A stretch of 64,000 nucleotides of DNA from Desulfobacteraceae bacterium UBA5616 (GTDB taxonomy: Bacteria > Desulfobacterota > Desulfobacteria > Desulfobacterales > UBA5616), in contig DIKO01000105.1 in NCBI GenBank assembly GCA_002423615.1, positions 1 to 64,000 of the forward strand, given 5' to 3'. Positions 8,948 to 18,015 of the stretch are shown piece by piece (position 1 is the stretch's first letter; the number at the start of each line of letters is the position of its first letter). The position numbers and the translations under genes are program-made. The notes under the pieces are model-generated. The model was not told the origin of the DNA and did not search any database. It saw only the letters and a list, made by a program, of their open reading frames with translations.

Positions 8948-10267
8948 ATGACGGATCGTGTGGTTAAACTCGGCGGTAAAAAAAATTCAACCTTTATGGA
9001 CAAGGTTAAGAAAATTTTGCCGGAAGGCGGAAATTTAAACCTTTGCCTGACCTGCGGGGCCTGCTCTTCGGGCTGCCCGGCCACGGGCCTGGACGGGATG
9101 GACCCCCGGAAATTTTTGCGGATGGCGGCCCTGGGGATGGATGAAGAAATCGCAAAATCCGACTGGCCGTGGATGTGCACCATGTGCCAGCGCTGCATTT
9201 ACGTCTGCCCAATGAAAATCGATATTCCCCAGCTCGTCTATAACGCCCGGGGACTCAGGCCTCGGGAGGAACGGCCAAGGGGTATCCTGGGCTCCTGCGA
9301 CATGGCCCTGAGGAATAAAAGTACCAGCGCCATGGGAACCTCACCGGAGGATTTCGCCTTTGTGGTCGGAGATGTTCTTGAGGAGTACCGGGAGGCCCAG
9401 CCTGAATTCGCCGACATGGAGGCCCCCATCGACAAACAGGGTGCGGAATTTTTTTTAAACCAGAACTCAAGAGAACCGGTCACCGAACCGGACGAAATGG
9501 TCCCCCTGTGGAAAATTCTTCATCTGGCAGGAGTCGACTGGACTTACGGCAGCAGCGGCTGGGGCGGCGAGAACTATTGTATGTTCCTCGCGGACAACGA
9601 TTCCTGGGAGCAGATCACCCGCACCACCGTAGATCAAGCCAACCAGCTGGGGGTTAAAACGTTCCTGAACACCGAGTGAGGCCACGTGACATTCTCAGTC
9701 CTGGCAGGACTGAAAAAATTCAACCTCGAACACCATTTTGAAGTCAAAAACATCTACGAGTACTACGCCAAATGGATCCGGGAAGGCAAGCTCAAGGTCA
9801 ACTCCGACTGGAACAAGGATCTGAAAATCAAATTTACCGTACAAGACCCCTGTCAGATCGTTCGAAAAAGTTATGGAGACCCCATTGCCGAGGATCTCCG
9901 GTTTGTGGTGAAATCCGTGGTGGGGGAGGAAAATTTCATCGACATGACCCCCAACCGGTCCAATAATTACTGCTGCGGCGGCGGCGGGGGTTTTTTGCAA
10001 TCGGGTTTCAAGGAACAGCGGCTGGAATACGGGCGATTAAAGGACCAGCAGATAAAGGCCACGGGCGCCGACTACTGCATTGCCGGCTGCCACAACTGCC
10101 ATGCCCAGATCCATGAGCTCAGTGAACATTACGGCAGCGGATACCCGGTGGTGCATCTGTGGACCTTGATCTGCCTCTCCCTGGGGGTTCTGGGACCCAA
10201 TGAGCGGGAGTACCTGGGGGACGATCTCAAGGAAGTCAATGTCTTCCACCCGGAGACGGCCATGTAA
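8948..10267 (+). CDS. CCG-domain iron-sulfur oxidoreductase with in-frame TGA read as selenocysteine (Sec244)
   Basis: The gene is one frame of 440 codons interrupted only by TGA at 9677-9679. Residues 33-43 and 77-87 form two CxxCxxCxxxCP ferredoxin motifs. The second half has the CCG (HdrB/GlpC-like) cysteines: DPC near 302, CCGGGGGF near 342, and CIAGCHNCH near 377-384. The TGA falls in FLNTE-U-GH, where homologues as I recall them have TECGH. A 7-bp perfect hairpin (9696-9712) starts 16 nt after it. Desulfobacterota are known for Sec in iron-sulfur oxidoreductases of this class. The likely role is electron transfer in a Tmc/Hdr-like complex, probably disulfide- or quinone-linked. RBS GGAGGAG precedes the ATG. 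The GTG at 9686 is internal, not a second gene. Confidence 0.85.
9696..9712 (+). promoter_or_regulatory. bacterial SECIS-like hairpin for Sec244 of the CCG protein
   Basis: CAGTCCT-GGC-AGGACTG forms a perfect 7-bp stem. The apical loop begins 23 nt after the TGA and opens with GG. Published rules for bacterial SECIS elements ask for a loop about 16-37 nt from the TGA with a G in the first two loop positions, and both are met. Confidence 0.75.
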
Positions 10268-10283
10268 TCAACAGAAATCGGTC

Positions 10284-10649
10284 ATGACGGAAAATTTAAC
10301 GATAACAGAACTCGAAAAACGCTGGGATCATGTTTTGTCGGCCACCCAAAGGGCTGTAAACAAAAATCCCGGCGTTTACCGCCTTCTCAAATCCCTTGCC
10401 GGGGATATTGTTGAAAATCCCCTGGATATCCATGAGTACATGCCCACGGTGGGAAGGCTTTCCGATCTGCTTGAAACCCTGGACCCCGGGGGGAACGGCA
10501 GCATATTCAGTATTTTCAACGAACGCATCAAACCCGCTTCCATCTGGCAGGTGGCCCTGTTGCGGGTGGAGTGCGGGGATCTTCTGGCCCATCTGAAGGA
10601 GTTTGATAAATGGCGGTGTTCGAGCGCCGGATTGAGACTCGTGAAGTAA
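10284..10649 (+). CDS. small hypothetical protein downstream of the selenocysteine CCG protein
   Basis: The 121-residue protein (starting MTENLTITELEKRW) is acidic-helical. It has no signal peptide, membrane segment or metal motif beyond two isolated cysteines (VECGDLL, RCSSAG). I do not recognise a family. It begins 16 nt after the iron-sulfur gene on the same strand, so it is probably co-expressed with it and may be an accessory or assembly partner. That role is inferred only from position. Confidence 0.6.
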   Translation: MTENLTITELEKRWDHVLSATQRAVNKNPGVYRLLKSLAGDIVENPLDIHEYMPTVGRLSDLLETLDPGGNGSIFSIFNERIKPASIWQVALLRVECGDLLAHLKEFDKWRCSSAGLRLVK

Positions 10650-10787
10650 AGTCGGCTGCAACCGTCTCTGATCAGCCGGCAGCACCTTCGAAAACCTTGC
10701 TGCAATTAGACCTCACCCCGTTCCTTCAAAACCGTTTCCTCAAAACCTTCGGCAAATCCATTGAATTATGCGGCACCGAAAACCGTC

Positions 10788-10848
10788 TTGACAGCCGGGT
10801 GCGGGCCCGGATATACTGACACGTAAATTTTATTTATCGTGTCAGTAT
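10788..10848 (+). promoter_or_regulatory. sigma-70-type promoter with overlapping palindromic operator for the TauE/SafE gene
   Basis: A -35 TTGACA (10788-10793) and -10 TATACT (10812-10817) are separated by 18 nt. A perfect 11-bp inverted repeat, ATACTGACACG (10813-10823) and CGTGTCAGTAT (10838-10848), overlaps the -10 box and surrounds the expected start of transcription near 10824. Because the transcript would start between or after the arms, this fits a repressor operator better than an RNA hairpin. Confidence 0.65.
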
Positions 10849-10879
10849 GACATCACTCCCATCGACCAAGGAGACCGTG

Positions 10880-11839
10880 ATGCAGTTTCAAACCGCCGGA
10901 GTCGAAGTCGCTGTCTGGGTCCCTCCCCTGGTGGCGTTCGTTATTTCCTTTTTCACATCCATGGGGGGCGTGTCGGGTGCTTTTCTGATTTTACCCTTTC
11001 AGATGTCATTTCTCGGCTACACCCACCCTTCGGTGAGCGCCACCAACCAGCTCTACAATATCGTCGCCATCCCGAGCGGCGTGTACCGTTATTGGAAAGA
11101 AGGCAGAATGGTGTGGCCCCTCACCTGGATTGTCATAACCGGCACCCTGCCCGGGGTTTTCATCGGCGCTTTTCTCAGGGTCGCTTATCTGCCGGACCCA
11201 AAAAATTTCAAACTGTTCGCAGCGGCCGTACTCCTTTATATCGGCATCCGGATGGCCGGGGACCTGGTCCGGAAAAAATCCGGCGCCAACGACAAGGTCG
11301 CCGGCGACAAACGTTTCCAGGAGATGGTGCGGCGGCGACGGGAAAAAATGGACTCCCGGGACCTCGCTAATAACGATTTACCCGCCGTGAAGGTCACTCA
11401 TTTTAATTTAAAGCGTCTGGGGTACACTTTTTACGATGAGCAGTTCGATGTTCCCTTCTGGGGGATCTTTTCCTTGAGTTTTATCGTGGGAATCGTGGGC
11501 GGCATCTACGGCATCGGCGGCGGTGCGATTATCGCCCCCTTCTTTGTGACATTCTTCAGGCTGCCGGTCTATACAGTGGCCGGAGCGGCCCTCATGGGGA
11601 CCTTTGTGACATCCATTGCCGGCGTGGCTTTCTTCCAGGCCTTGGCGCCGTTTTATCCGAACATGTCCGTAGCTCCGGACTGGCTGCTGGGCGCTTTGTT
11701 CGGTTTGGGCGGCATGGCCGGAATGTATCTCGGTGCGCGTTGCCAGAAATTCGTACCGGCCAGGGCCATCAAATGGATGCTGGCCGGCATTCTCCTTTTT
11801 ACGGCATTCAAATACATCGCTGAATTTTTGGGGTATTGA
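10880..11839 (+). CDS. TauE/SafE family sulfite or sulfonate exporter-like permease
   Basis: From the ATG at 10880 the protein is 319 aa with about eight hydrophobic segments in two repeats. Each repeat carries the glycine-rich family signature: SMGGVSGAFLILPFQM near residue 30 and GGIYGIGGGAIIAPFFVTF near 205. These permeases export sulfite or sulfoacetate, or move related anions, across the inner membrane. The exact substrate is not readable. An ATG further upstream (10847) is in frame, but AAGGAG at 10869-10874 fits the 10880 start. A strong promoter with a palindrome lies immediately upstream, so expression is probably regulated independently of the iron-sulfur genes before it. Confidence 0.88.
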   Translation: MQFQTAGVEVAVWVPPLVAFVISFFTSMGGVSGAFLILPFQMSFLGYTHPSVSATNQLYNIVAIPSGVYRYWKEGRMVWPLTWIVITGTLPGVFIGAFLRVAYLPDPKNFKLFAAAVLLYIGIRMAGDLVRKKSGANDKVAGDKRFQEMVRRRREKMDSRDLANNDLPAVKVTHFNLKRLGYTFYDEQFDVPFWGIFSLSFIVGIVGGIYGIGGGAIIAPFFVTFFRLPVYTVAGAALMGTFVTSIAGVAFFQALAPFYPNMSVAPDWLLGALFGLGGMAGMYLGARCQKFVPARAIKWMLAGILLFTAFKYIAEFLGY

Positions 11840-11869
11840 TGCAGGACAAACCGCCGCCCGATCAGAAAA

Positions 11870-12160
11870 TCAGGATTGTCCGTTCATCATCCAGCCGTTC
11901 ATCAGCGTCCATGCACCCACCGCGACAAAGGCGATCCCGGCGCCGATTTTGATATACTGCTCCGGGACCCAGCGGCTTATCAGGTCCCCGAGCAAAACAG
12001 CCATGAGAGTGCATGCAATCAACGCTCCGGCTGACCCGATAAATACCGAGACCTTGGATTTGCTCCCCGCCGCCAGCATGAGAGTGGCCAGTTGGGTTTT
12101 ATCGCCGACTTCGGCCAGAAACACCAGACCGAAGGTGGTCAACAGGATCTTCAGATTCAT
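11870..12160 (-). CDS. GDT1/UPF0016 (TMEM165-like) half-size membrane protein
   Basis: This 96-residue protein has three predicted membrane helices. It carries the family signature EVGDKTQLATL near residue 17, which in GDT1-type cation transporters contributes the acidic metal site (E-x-G-D-K/R-T/S). Full-length members carry two such repeats, so this is the single-repeat bacterial form, expected to work as a dimer. Mn2+ or Ca2+ export is the usual suggestion for the family. It lies 17 nt downstream of transketolase on the same strand. Confidence 0.85.
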   Translation of the reverse strand: MNLKILLTTFGLVFLAEVGDKTQLATLMLAAGSKSKVSVFIGSAGALIACTLMAVLLGDLISRWVPEQYIKIGAGIAFVAVGAWTLMNGWMMNGQS

Positions 12161-12177
12161 TCCGCTTTCCTTCCGCG

Positions 12178-14202
12178 CTACGCCCTTTTGTTAACCATGG
12201 CCAGGGCTTTTTCCGCAATGTTCGCGGCGGTGAAACCGAATTTTTCCAAAACGGTTTTTCCGGGGGCCGAAGCGCCATATCCTTCTATGCCTATTATTGC
12301 GCCCTCTGATCCCACATATTTTTCCCATCCCATGGGGATACCCGCCTCAACCGCCAGGCGGGTTTTCACTTCGGGCAACAGGACCCGGTCCCGGTAGGGT
12401 TGAGGCGTCTTGTCGAACAATTCCCAGCTCGGCATGCTCACCACCCTGGCAGAAACGCCTTTTTCGGCCAGAATATCTTTTGCCCCCAGGCAGACATGAA
12501 CCTCTGAACCGGTGGCGATCAGAATGATATCGGGTTTTCCCGGAGCATCCGACAGCACATAGGCCCCTTTGCTCAGGCCGTTTTCCCCATTGCTGTTTTC
12601 CAGGATGGGCAGTTTCTGCCGGCTCAGGAGCAGAGCCACGGGACCGTTGTTGGTTTTCAGGGCCTGGCGCCAGGCTTGGGCCGTTTCAATGGCGTCGGCC
12701 GGGCGAATCACCGTGAGATTGGGAATGGCCCTCAATGCCGCCGTATGTTCAACCGGCTGATGGGTGGGCCCGTCTTCTCCCACGGCGATGCTGTCGTGGG
12801 TAAACACATAAATAACCGGCAGATTCATGATAGCCGCCACCCGGATGGCGGGGCGCATGTAGTCGGAAAAAACCAGGAAGGTCCCGCCATAAGGCCTGAT
12901 CCCGTTATGGAGGAACATTCCGGACATGACGGCCCCCATGGCGTGCTCCCGGACACCGAACCGGATGTTCCTTCCTTCATAGCATCCCTTTTGAAATTCG
13001 GCCGTCCCGTCCAGATAGGTCTTGTTGGAAGGAGCCAGATCCGAGGAACCGCCCATCAGCGTCGGAAGGTTTTTCGCGATGGCATTGAGCACCTTGCCCG
13101 AGGCCGCACGGGTTGCCATGGGTGGATCCCCTGCCTTGAACCGGGGGATTTCAGCATCCCACCCATCGCTCAGGTACCCGCTGAACGCATCGGCCCATTT
13201 CCCGGCCAGGTCCGGCTGGGCCTTGGTGTAGGCGGAAAATTTCGTCTGCCAGTTGTTTTCTGCGGCCGCTCCCTTGTCAATAGCCTTCCGGAATACGGCC
13301 AGTGCATCCTCGGGAATATAAAACGCCATTTTTTCAGGCCAGCCCAGATTTTTTTTGGTAAGCCGAACCTCTTCCTCACCCAGAGGAGACCCGTGGGCGT
13401 CGGCCGTGCCCTGTTTGTTGGGACTGCCGAAAGCGATCTGCGTTTTTATTTTGATCAGAGAAGGCTTTTTCGTCTCGGCCCGGGCGGATTCGACGGCCTT
13501 TGCAATGGCCGATACGTCATTCCCATCCCCCACTTCCTGAACATGCCATCCGTAAGCCTCGAACCGCCTGCCCACATCTTCGGTAAATGCGATATCCGTG
13601 GAACCTTCGATGGAAATATCATTGTCGTCATAAAGGCAAATCAATTTTGAAAGACCCAGATGGCCCGCCATGGATGCGGCTTCAGATGCCACTCCCTCCA
13701 TCATGTCCCCGTCCCCGCACATCACATACGTGTAATGGTCCACAATGTCATGACCCGGCCAGTTGAAACAGGCGGCAAGATGCCGCTCGGCCATGGCCAT
13801 GCCGACGGCGTTGGCCATACCCTGCCCCAGGGGTCCGGTGGTGGTTTCCACTCCCGGGGTGTGCCCGAATTCGGGATGGCCGGGGGTGTTACTTCCCCAC
13901 TGGCGAAAATTTTTCAGGTCCTCGAGGCTCACGGCGTAGCCGGTAAGATGCAACAGACTATAGAGAAGGGCGGATGCATGCCCGCAGGAAAGGATGAAAC
14001 GATCCCGGTCCAGCCATGCCGGATTTTTCGGATTGTGATTCAAAAACTTCGTCCACAGAACATAGGCTGCGGGGGCCAGGCCCATAGGAGCGCCGGGGTG
14101 CCCCGAGTTGGCTTTTTCCACGGCATCCATGGATAACGTCCGGATGGTATTGATGCAAAGGGTGTCGATATCGGCCATGCCTTTCGGCAATCCCTCACTC
14201 AT
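12178..14202 (-). CDS. tkt: transketolase
   Basis: The 674-residue enzyme has the standard three-domain transketolase layout. Thiamine-diphosphate-binding motifs are visible: GHPGAPMG near 34, GHASALLYSLLHLTGY, and GDGDMMEGVASEAA near 160. The pyrimidine domain has DSIAVGEDGPTHQPVEH near 475. It transfers two-carbon ketol units in the non-oxidative pentose phosphate pathway. Length and motifs are normal, with no sign of decay. A full-length complementary frame opposite it is a codon-bias shadow. The ribulose-phosphate epimerase of the same pathway is at 54315-54968. Confidence 0.96.
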   Translation of the reverse strand: MSEGLPKGMADIDTLCINTIRTLSMDAVEKANSGHPGAPMGLAPAAYVLWTKFLNHNPKNPAWLDRDRFILSCGHASALLYSLLHLTGYAVSLEDLKNFRQWGSNTPGHPEFGHTPGVETTTGPLGQGMANAVGMAMAERHLAACFNWPGHDIVDHYTYVMCGDGDMMEGVASEAASMAGHLGLSKLICLYDDNDISIEGSTDIAFTEDVGRRFEAYGWHVQEVGDGNDVSAIAKAVESARAETKKPSLIKIKTQIAFGSPNKQGTADAHGSPLGEEEVRLTKKNLGWPEKMAFYIPEDALAVFRKAIDKGAAAENNWQTKFSAYTKAQPDLAGKWADAFSGYLSDGWDAEIPRFKAGDPPMATRAASGKVLNAIAKNLPTLMGGSSDLAPSNKTYLDGTAEFQKGCYEGRNIRFGVREHAMGAVMSGMFLHNGIRPYGGTFLVFSDYMRPAIRVAAIMNLPVIYVFTHDSIAVGEDGPTHQPVEHTAALRAIPNLTVIRPADAIETAQAWRQALKTNNGPVALLLSRQKLPILENSNGENGLSKGAYVLSDAPGKPDIILIATGSEVHVCLGAKDILAEKGVSARVVSMPSWELFDKTPQPYRDRVLLPEVKTRLAVEAGIPMGWEKYVGSEGAIIGIEGYGASAPGKTVLEKFGFTAANIAEKALAMVNKRA

Positions 14203-14334
14203 GGTCTGTCTCTCCTTATTATACGATTTTTTAATTGCTTAGCGGCTTAAATGTCCGGTTTGATACAATCCTTTAACCTTGGAAGCAAGGATTTTTTATG
14301 AAAAGCGGCATGAACTTTTGCTGGATAAACCGGT

Positions 14335-15188
14335 CTAATAAATGACCCCGGTTTCCTTAAGCCGGGCGATGTCCTCCCAGGTGCAGCCGTTTTCCAGGAG
14401 AATCTCCTCGGTATGCTGGCTGAATTCAGGGGCCGGCATCCGGACTTTTTCCGGATAACCGGATAAATGGATGGGGTTGGCCACCCCTTCAATGGTGCCG
14501 TGTTCGGGGTGCTCATAGGAAATAAAAAACCCATTGGCCCGGGCCTGGGGATCGTTGACCACTTCCAGATGGGTCTGGACGGGAGAGTATGGGATGTCCG
14601 CCTGATTCAACAGATCCTTCCACTCCTCCAGGGTTTTTTCTTTGAAAGCGGCTTTCAGCAGATCGGTCAGGGCGAGCTTGTTTTCCATTATTTTTTCCGC
14701 GGTTTCGAACCTCGGATCGGATATCAGATCCTTACGGCCGATACCGGTAAAAAACCGGGCTGCATACCGTTCCAGATTAAGGACCGAAAACAGGAGCCAC
14801 CGGTTGTCCTTTGCCTGATACTGCCCATATAGCGGGTGGGGCACGTCTTTTTCCGGCGATATTGAGACGCAATCCTCGCCGGTGACGATGGAACCGGAAA
14901 GGTCGAAGGCCGGGGTGTTCTTCTCGGGTCCCTCTTTTCCAAAGCCGTTTAAATTCCCGCAAACGAGCCTTTCGTTTATGTTACGGAGCTCTTCATATTC
15001 CAGATGTAATTGATGTTCGACTGAATGCCGGTTTTCATGCCGGCCAGAACCCAGCGGAAAAGATCCCCGGTGATGGTATTCTCCACATGAATTACTTCCG
15101 CGCCGAAATCCGCCAGAATTCTCGCCGTCATGGGGACGGCGGCGACCTGGGACACATCCACGATTTTGATGCCATTCAGAGGCAGCAT
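14335..15188 (-). pseudogene. CaiB/BaiF-type CoA-transferase, decayed by internal deletions and frameshift
   Basis: The N-terminal piece (15188 down to about 14990) reads MLPLNGIKIVDVSQVAAVPM...ADFGAEVIHVE, the start of a class III CoA-transferase. After NINYIWN the frame is lost. The other frame continues as HLEYEELRNINERLVCGNLNGFGKEGP, then AFD, then a short scar, then PLYGQYQAKDNRWLL and a well-preserved C-terminus ending GCTWEDIARLKETGVIY. Compared with the usual length of about 400 aa, roughly 50 residues are missing at the first junction and roughly 100 after AFD. The active-site region is gone, so the product cannot be functional. The first junction shares ATCTGGAAT between both flanking contexts, suggesting a microhomology deletion. 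Confidence 0.8.
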
Positions 15189-15242
15189 GAGATTCCTCCA
15201 ATATTTGACGATTTGACCGTCAGAAAAATCCGTGAGTTTTGA

Positions 15243-15977
15243 TCAGTAGGTTTTGACGATTCTGCCGAAGCCCAGTTCCATGTGGGAAACCCGGTAATTG
15301 GCCCCCAATACCTGTTTGACCCGCAACTTGTGCCAGGGATCCAGGGTGGAATCGGCGTGAAACCTGACCCACCCGGGTCCGGAAAACGATTCCACCACCG
15401 TGACGTTTTGAGGGACTTCAATCAGTTCCATGAGGGACGGAGGGGCATCTTTTTCAGGGCTGGGAATTACCCTCAGGCTCAATACGCCGATGCCGGATTC
15501 CGCTTCTTCAACCGGCGTTTCCGGTCTCATCCCCGCAGAACAGATCAGGTTCCCCTTGGGACGCTCCATTTTTCCGACAACCATGTCGAATTCTTTTGAA
15601 ATCGTGACATCGGCGATTTTTTTGGGATACCCCCAGATCTCTCTTCCGGCGGCCTGAGGGATATCATTGTTGACGACGATATGGGGGATGTAGATTTTCA
15701 GCTCGCCGTTAAAGAGGCAGGGGATGCAGAGGATGGTTTCTTCATATTGGCCCAGGGTGCTGAAGGGGTATTTGACGAATATCAGGGCTGCGGTGGCCGG
15801 TTCGGGCAAAATCAGGCCCTCGGGCAGAAGTTTGGCGGCTTCATCAGGATCCGTCTCATAGCTGATGGTGATCGCTTCGGCAAACCGGTAGTGAATGGGG
15901 GGCCTGGCATATAATGGTGCATCCCCCGGCATGTCGTATCCCATGTTCGCTTTGTTCAATTTTCCTGTCAGTGTCAT
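15243..15977 (-). CDS. acetoacetate decarboxylase family protein
   Basis: The 244-residue protein matches the acetoacetate decarboxylase (ADC) fold. Its hallmark is GREIWGYPKKIADV at about 111-124, where one Lys of the KK pair forms the Schiff base in ADC. Preceding segments (YPFSTLGQYEETILCIPC and IYIPHIVVNNDIPQAAG) also follow the family pattern. True ADC converts acetoacetate to acetone and CO2. ADC-like paralogues have other activities, so the substrate is not certain. It lies about 55 nt upstream of the decayed CoA-transferase, implying a former short operon for acyl-CoA or ketone metabolism. Confidence 0.85.
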   Translation of the reverse strand: MTLTGKLNKANMGYDMPGDAPLYARPPIHYRFAEAITISYETDPDEAAKLLPEGLILPEPATAALIFVKYPFSTLGQYEETILCIPCLFNGELKIYIPHIVVNNDIPQAAGREIWGYPKKIADVTISKEFDMVVGKMERPKGNLICSAGMRPETPVEEAESGIGVLSLRVIPSPEKDAPPSLMELIEVPQNVTVVESFSGPGWVRFHADSTLDPWHKLRVKQVLGANYRVSHMELGFGRIVKTY

Positions 15978-16137
15978 GATAGCCTCCTTGATTTTAATGT
16001 TAAAATATCGTGGACGATGAACGGTTCAGGGACATGAGTTTAAGGTTGAGAGCGGAACGATTAAGGGTGTTGAAGGATAAAGATGTCTTGATATTTACCC
16101 CGACGAAAGGGTGGCCGTCAATAAAAAGAAAATGCGG

Positions 16138-17007
16138 TTACAAAGCCCGCATCCACTCCGGCCTTAACCGCACCCGGCCTTCAAGGGCCAGATCGATGAG
16201 CCGCAGGGTTTCTTCCTTTTCCCTGGGAAATTTCGCTTTGATCGGCAGATAATTGGAGGCGTGGTTGGCGGTGAACAAACCACGGGAGAGCTCGGTATGG
16301 GCGATCATGGTCCTTAATTCGCTGAGCATTTCCAGCGAATTCAGCAAGGGAAACCGCCCGGCTTCATGGTCTTCGAAAAGAGGAGTACCGGGGATGAGCA
16401 TCAGGCTTAAGGCCCCCACGAATTCCGGATCAATGGCCGAAATCACCCGGCCGGTTTCCCTGGCGTGGATCTCTGAACGCTCCTTTCCGGCGATCCCCAG
16501 CAGCACGGTGAGAGAAAGCTTGAAGCCGGCTTCCCGGGCTTTTTTACCCATTTCGATCATGCGCTGGGAATCGGCGCCTTTCCGGACGGCCTTCAAAGTC
16601 ACATCGTCCCCGGACTCAAGGCCCATGTAAACGATACCGAGGCCGTATTCCTTAAGCTCCTTCAATTCATCAAGGGATTTCATGGAAAGGGCCTTGGTGT
16701 TGGCATAGGTCCCGACCCGGGTAACCCAGGGGACCTGTTTTTTAATTTCCTTTAAAATGTTCAAAAGTCTTTTCCGGGGAACAATCAAGGCATCCCTGTC
16801 GCAGAGAAAAACCCTCCGCTGGCGTTTGCAATAAGCGGCGGCGAACTCGATATCCGCCATGACGATCTCATCCGGCTTGATTTTAAAAGGCGCCCTCCCG
16901 TTGGCTCTGCAGAAGGTGCACTTGTTGTGGGAACACCCCACGGTGATCTGCAGCAGTATACTGTCGGCCTCACTGGGGGGCCGGATAATGTCTCCTTCGT
17001 AATGCAT
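16138..17007 (-). CDS. radical SAM protein at the end of the etf operon
   Basis: Starting at the ATG at 17007 the protein is 290 aa. The cluster-binding motif is GCSHNKCTFC near residue 25, with a C-x4-C-x2-C spacing seen in a subset of radical SAM families instead of the common C-x3-C-x2-C. A TIM-barrel pattern follows, with GLESGDD (SAM ribose region) and later MLIPGTPLFED. There is no B12 or SPASM domain. The substrate is unknown. The start is 2 nt beyond the etfA stop, so it is co-translated with the Etf genes, and a role in maturing or modifying part of that pathway is possible but speculative. Confidence 0.82.
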   Translation of the reverse strand: MHYEGDIIRPPSEADSILLQITVGCSHNKCTFCRANGRAPFKIKPDEIVMADIEFAAAYCKRQRRVFLCDRDALIVPRKRLLNILKEIKKQVPWVTRVGTYANTKALSMKSLDELKELKEYGLGIVYMGLESGDDVTLKAVRKGADSQRMIEMGKKAREAGFKLSLTVLLGIAGKERSEIHARETGRVISAIDPEFVGALSLMLIPGTPLFEDHEAGRFPLLNSLEMLSELRTMIAHTELSRGLFTANHASNYLPIKAKFPREKEETLRLIDLALEGRVRLRPEWMRAL

Positions 17008-17009
17008 GA

Positions 17010-18014
17010 CTAATGCCTGATCCTGTCTTTTAATTCCCGGATAAGGGCCGTGCATAATTGGCCCGCATCCGCAACTATAGCCACATCGGCCATCTTCATC
17101 ATGGCGGCGTTGGCGTTTTTGTTCACGGCGATGATAAAATCAGCCTCGCTCAAGGCCGCGGTATGCTGAATGGCGCCGCTGACGCCGAAGGAAAACAGAA
17201 CTTCCGGCGCCACTTGTTTTCCGGCCTGGCCCACCAGGGCCTCTTCATCCACCCATTTGGAATAAACCACGGGTCGGGTGGCCCCCACTTCTCCACCAAG
17301 GAGTTCCGCCAGTTCAAACAGTTTTTTATATTTCGCCCTGCTTCCCATGCCCCGGCCCCCGCAGACCACGACCTTGGCATCCTCGAGGCGCTGTCCGGTT
17401 TGCTCCCACCGTTTCGCGCTGATGACCCGGAGTCGGTCCTTGGGCAGATCCCTGGGAAGGGGAACCCGGATGACATCTCCCGCCGCCTGGTTATCGTGGG
17501 GGATCTCCTGAAACGTCCCCGGCCTGACCGTGGACATCTGGGGCCGGTGCACGGGCGTCACGATTTCCGCCAGAAGATTTCCGCCGAAGGACGGGGCCAT
17601 CTGCACCAGAAGACCTTCTTTATTGATGTCCAGGCCGACGCAATCCGCGGTCAGCCCCGTACCCAGCTTTTTCGCAACTTTGGGAGCGAACTCCCGGCCG
17701 AAGGTCGTGGCGCCCACCAGGATGATTTCCGGTTCATGTTTCCTGGCCAGCCGCTCCATGAGGATGCTGTAGGTCTCCATGCTGTAATCCTGCAGGGCCG
17801 GATCCTCGATGACGTAAACTTTACGGGCACCGTGGGCGATGTACTCCCCCACCCATTCGTCGACATTGTTGCCGAACACCACCGCCGCCACCGTTGCCTT
17901 TATCTTTCCGGCAAGTTCATTGGCTCTGGACAATAGTTGCAGGGTGACACGGTTTTCAAAATAATCCCGATAGTCCCCGAAAACCCATATGCTTCTTTCT
18001 TTTTTTCCGGCCAT
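17010..18014 (-). CDS. etfA: electron transfer flavoprotein alpha subunit
   Basis: The 334-residue protein has the EtfA layout: an N-terminal alpha/beta domain, then a C-terminal FAD-binding domain. The latter has VVCGGRGMGSRAKYKKLFEL near 211, ATRPVVYSKWVDEEALVGQ, SFGVSGAIQHTAAL and IIAVNKNANAAMMKMADVAI. It carries electrons from acyl-CoA dehydrogenases to the membrane quinone pool. It follows etfB by 1 nt and an acyl-CoA dehydrogenase, the classic order for beta-oxidation or anaerobic acyl-CoA oxidation. No extra ferredoxin domain is present, so this looks like a conventional, non-bifurcating type, although that needs structure-level comparison. Confidence 0.95.
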   Translation of the reverse strand: MAGKKERSIWVFGDYRDYFENRVTLQLLSRANELAGKIKATVAAVVFGNNVDEWVGEYIAHGARKVYVIEDPALQDYSMETYSILMERLARKHEPEIILVGATTFGREFAPKVAKKLGTGLTADCVGLDINKEGLLVQMAPSFGGNLLAEIVTPVHRPQMSTVRPGTFQEIPHDNQAAGDVIRVPLPRDLPKDRLRVISAKRWEQTGQRLEDAKVVVCGGRGMGSRAKYKKLFELAELLGGEVGATRPVVYSKWVDEEALVGQAGKQVAPEVLFSFGVSGAIQHTAALSEADFIIAVNKNANAAMMKMADVAIVADAGQLCTALIRELKDRIRH

Positions 18015-18015
18015 T

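Noticed and set aside
9686..10267. Separate gene starting with GTG after the iron-sulfur gene
   Set aside because: It is in the same frame as the preceding gene, separated only by TGA-GGC-CAC, and the joined product matches one family. I annotate a single selenoprotein.
10610..10819. 69-codon frame overlapping the small gene before TauE
   Set aside because: It overlaps a better-supported gene and runs into the promoter region of the exporter.
12676..13650. 324-codon frame opposite transketolase
   Set aside because: It is a shadow of tkt in a GC-rich codon pattern, with low-complexity His/Gly/Arg composition.
17058..17936. 292-codon frame opposite etfA
   Set aside because: It is a shadow of etfA with no domain signature.
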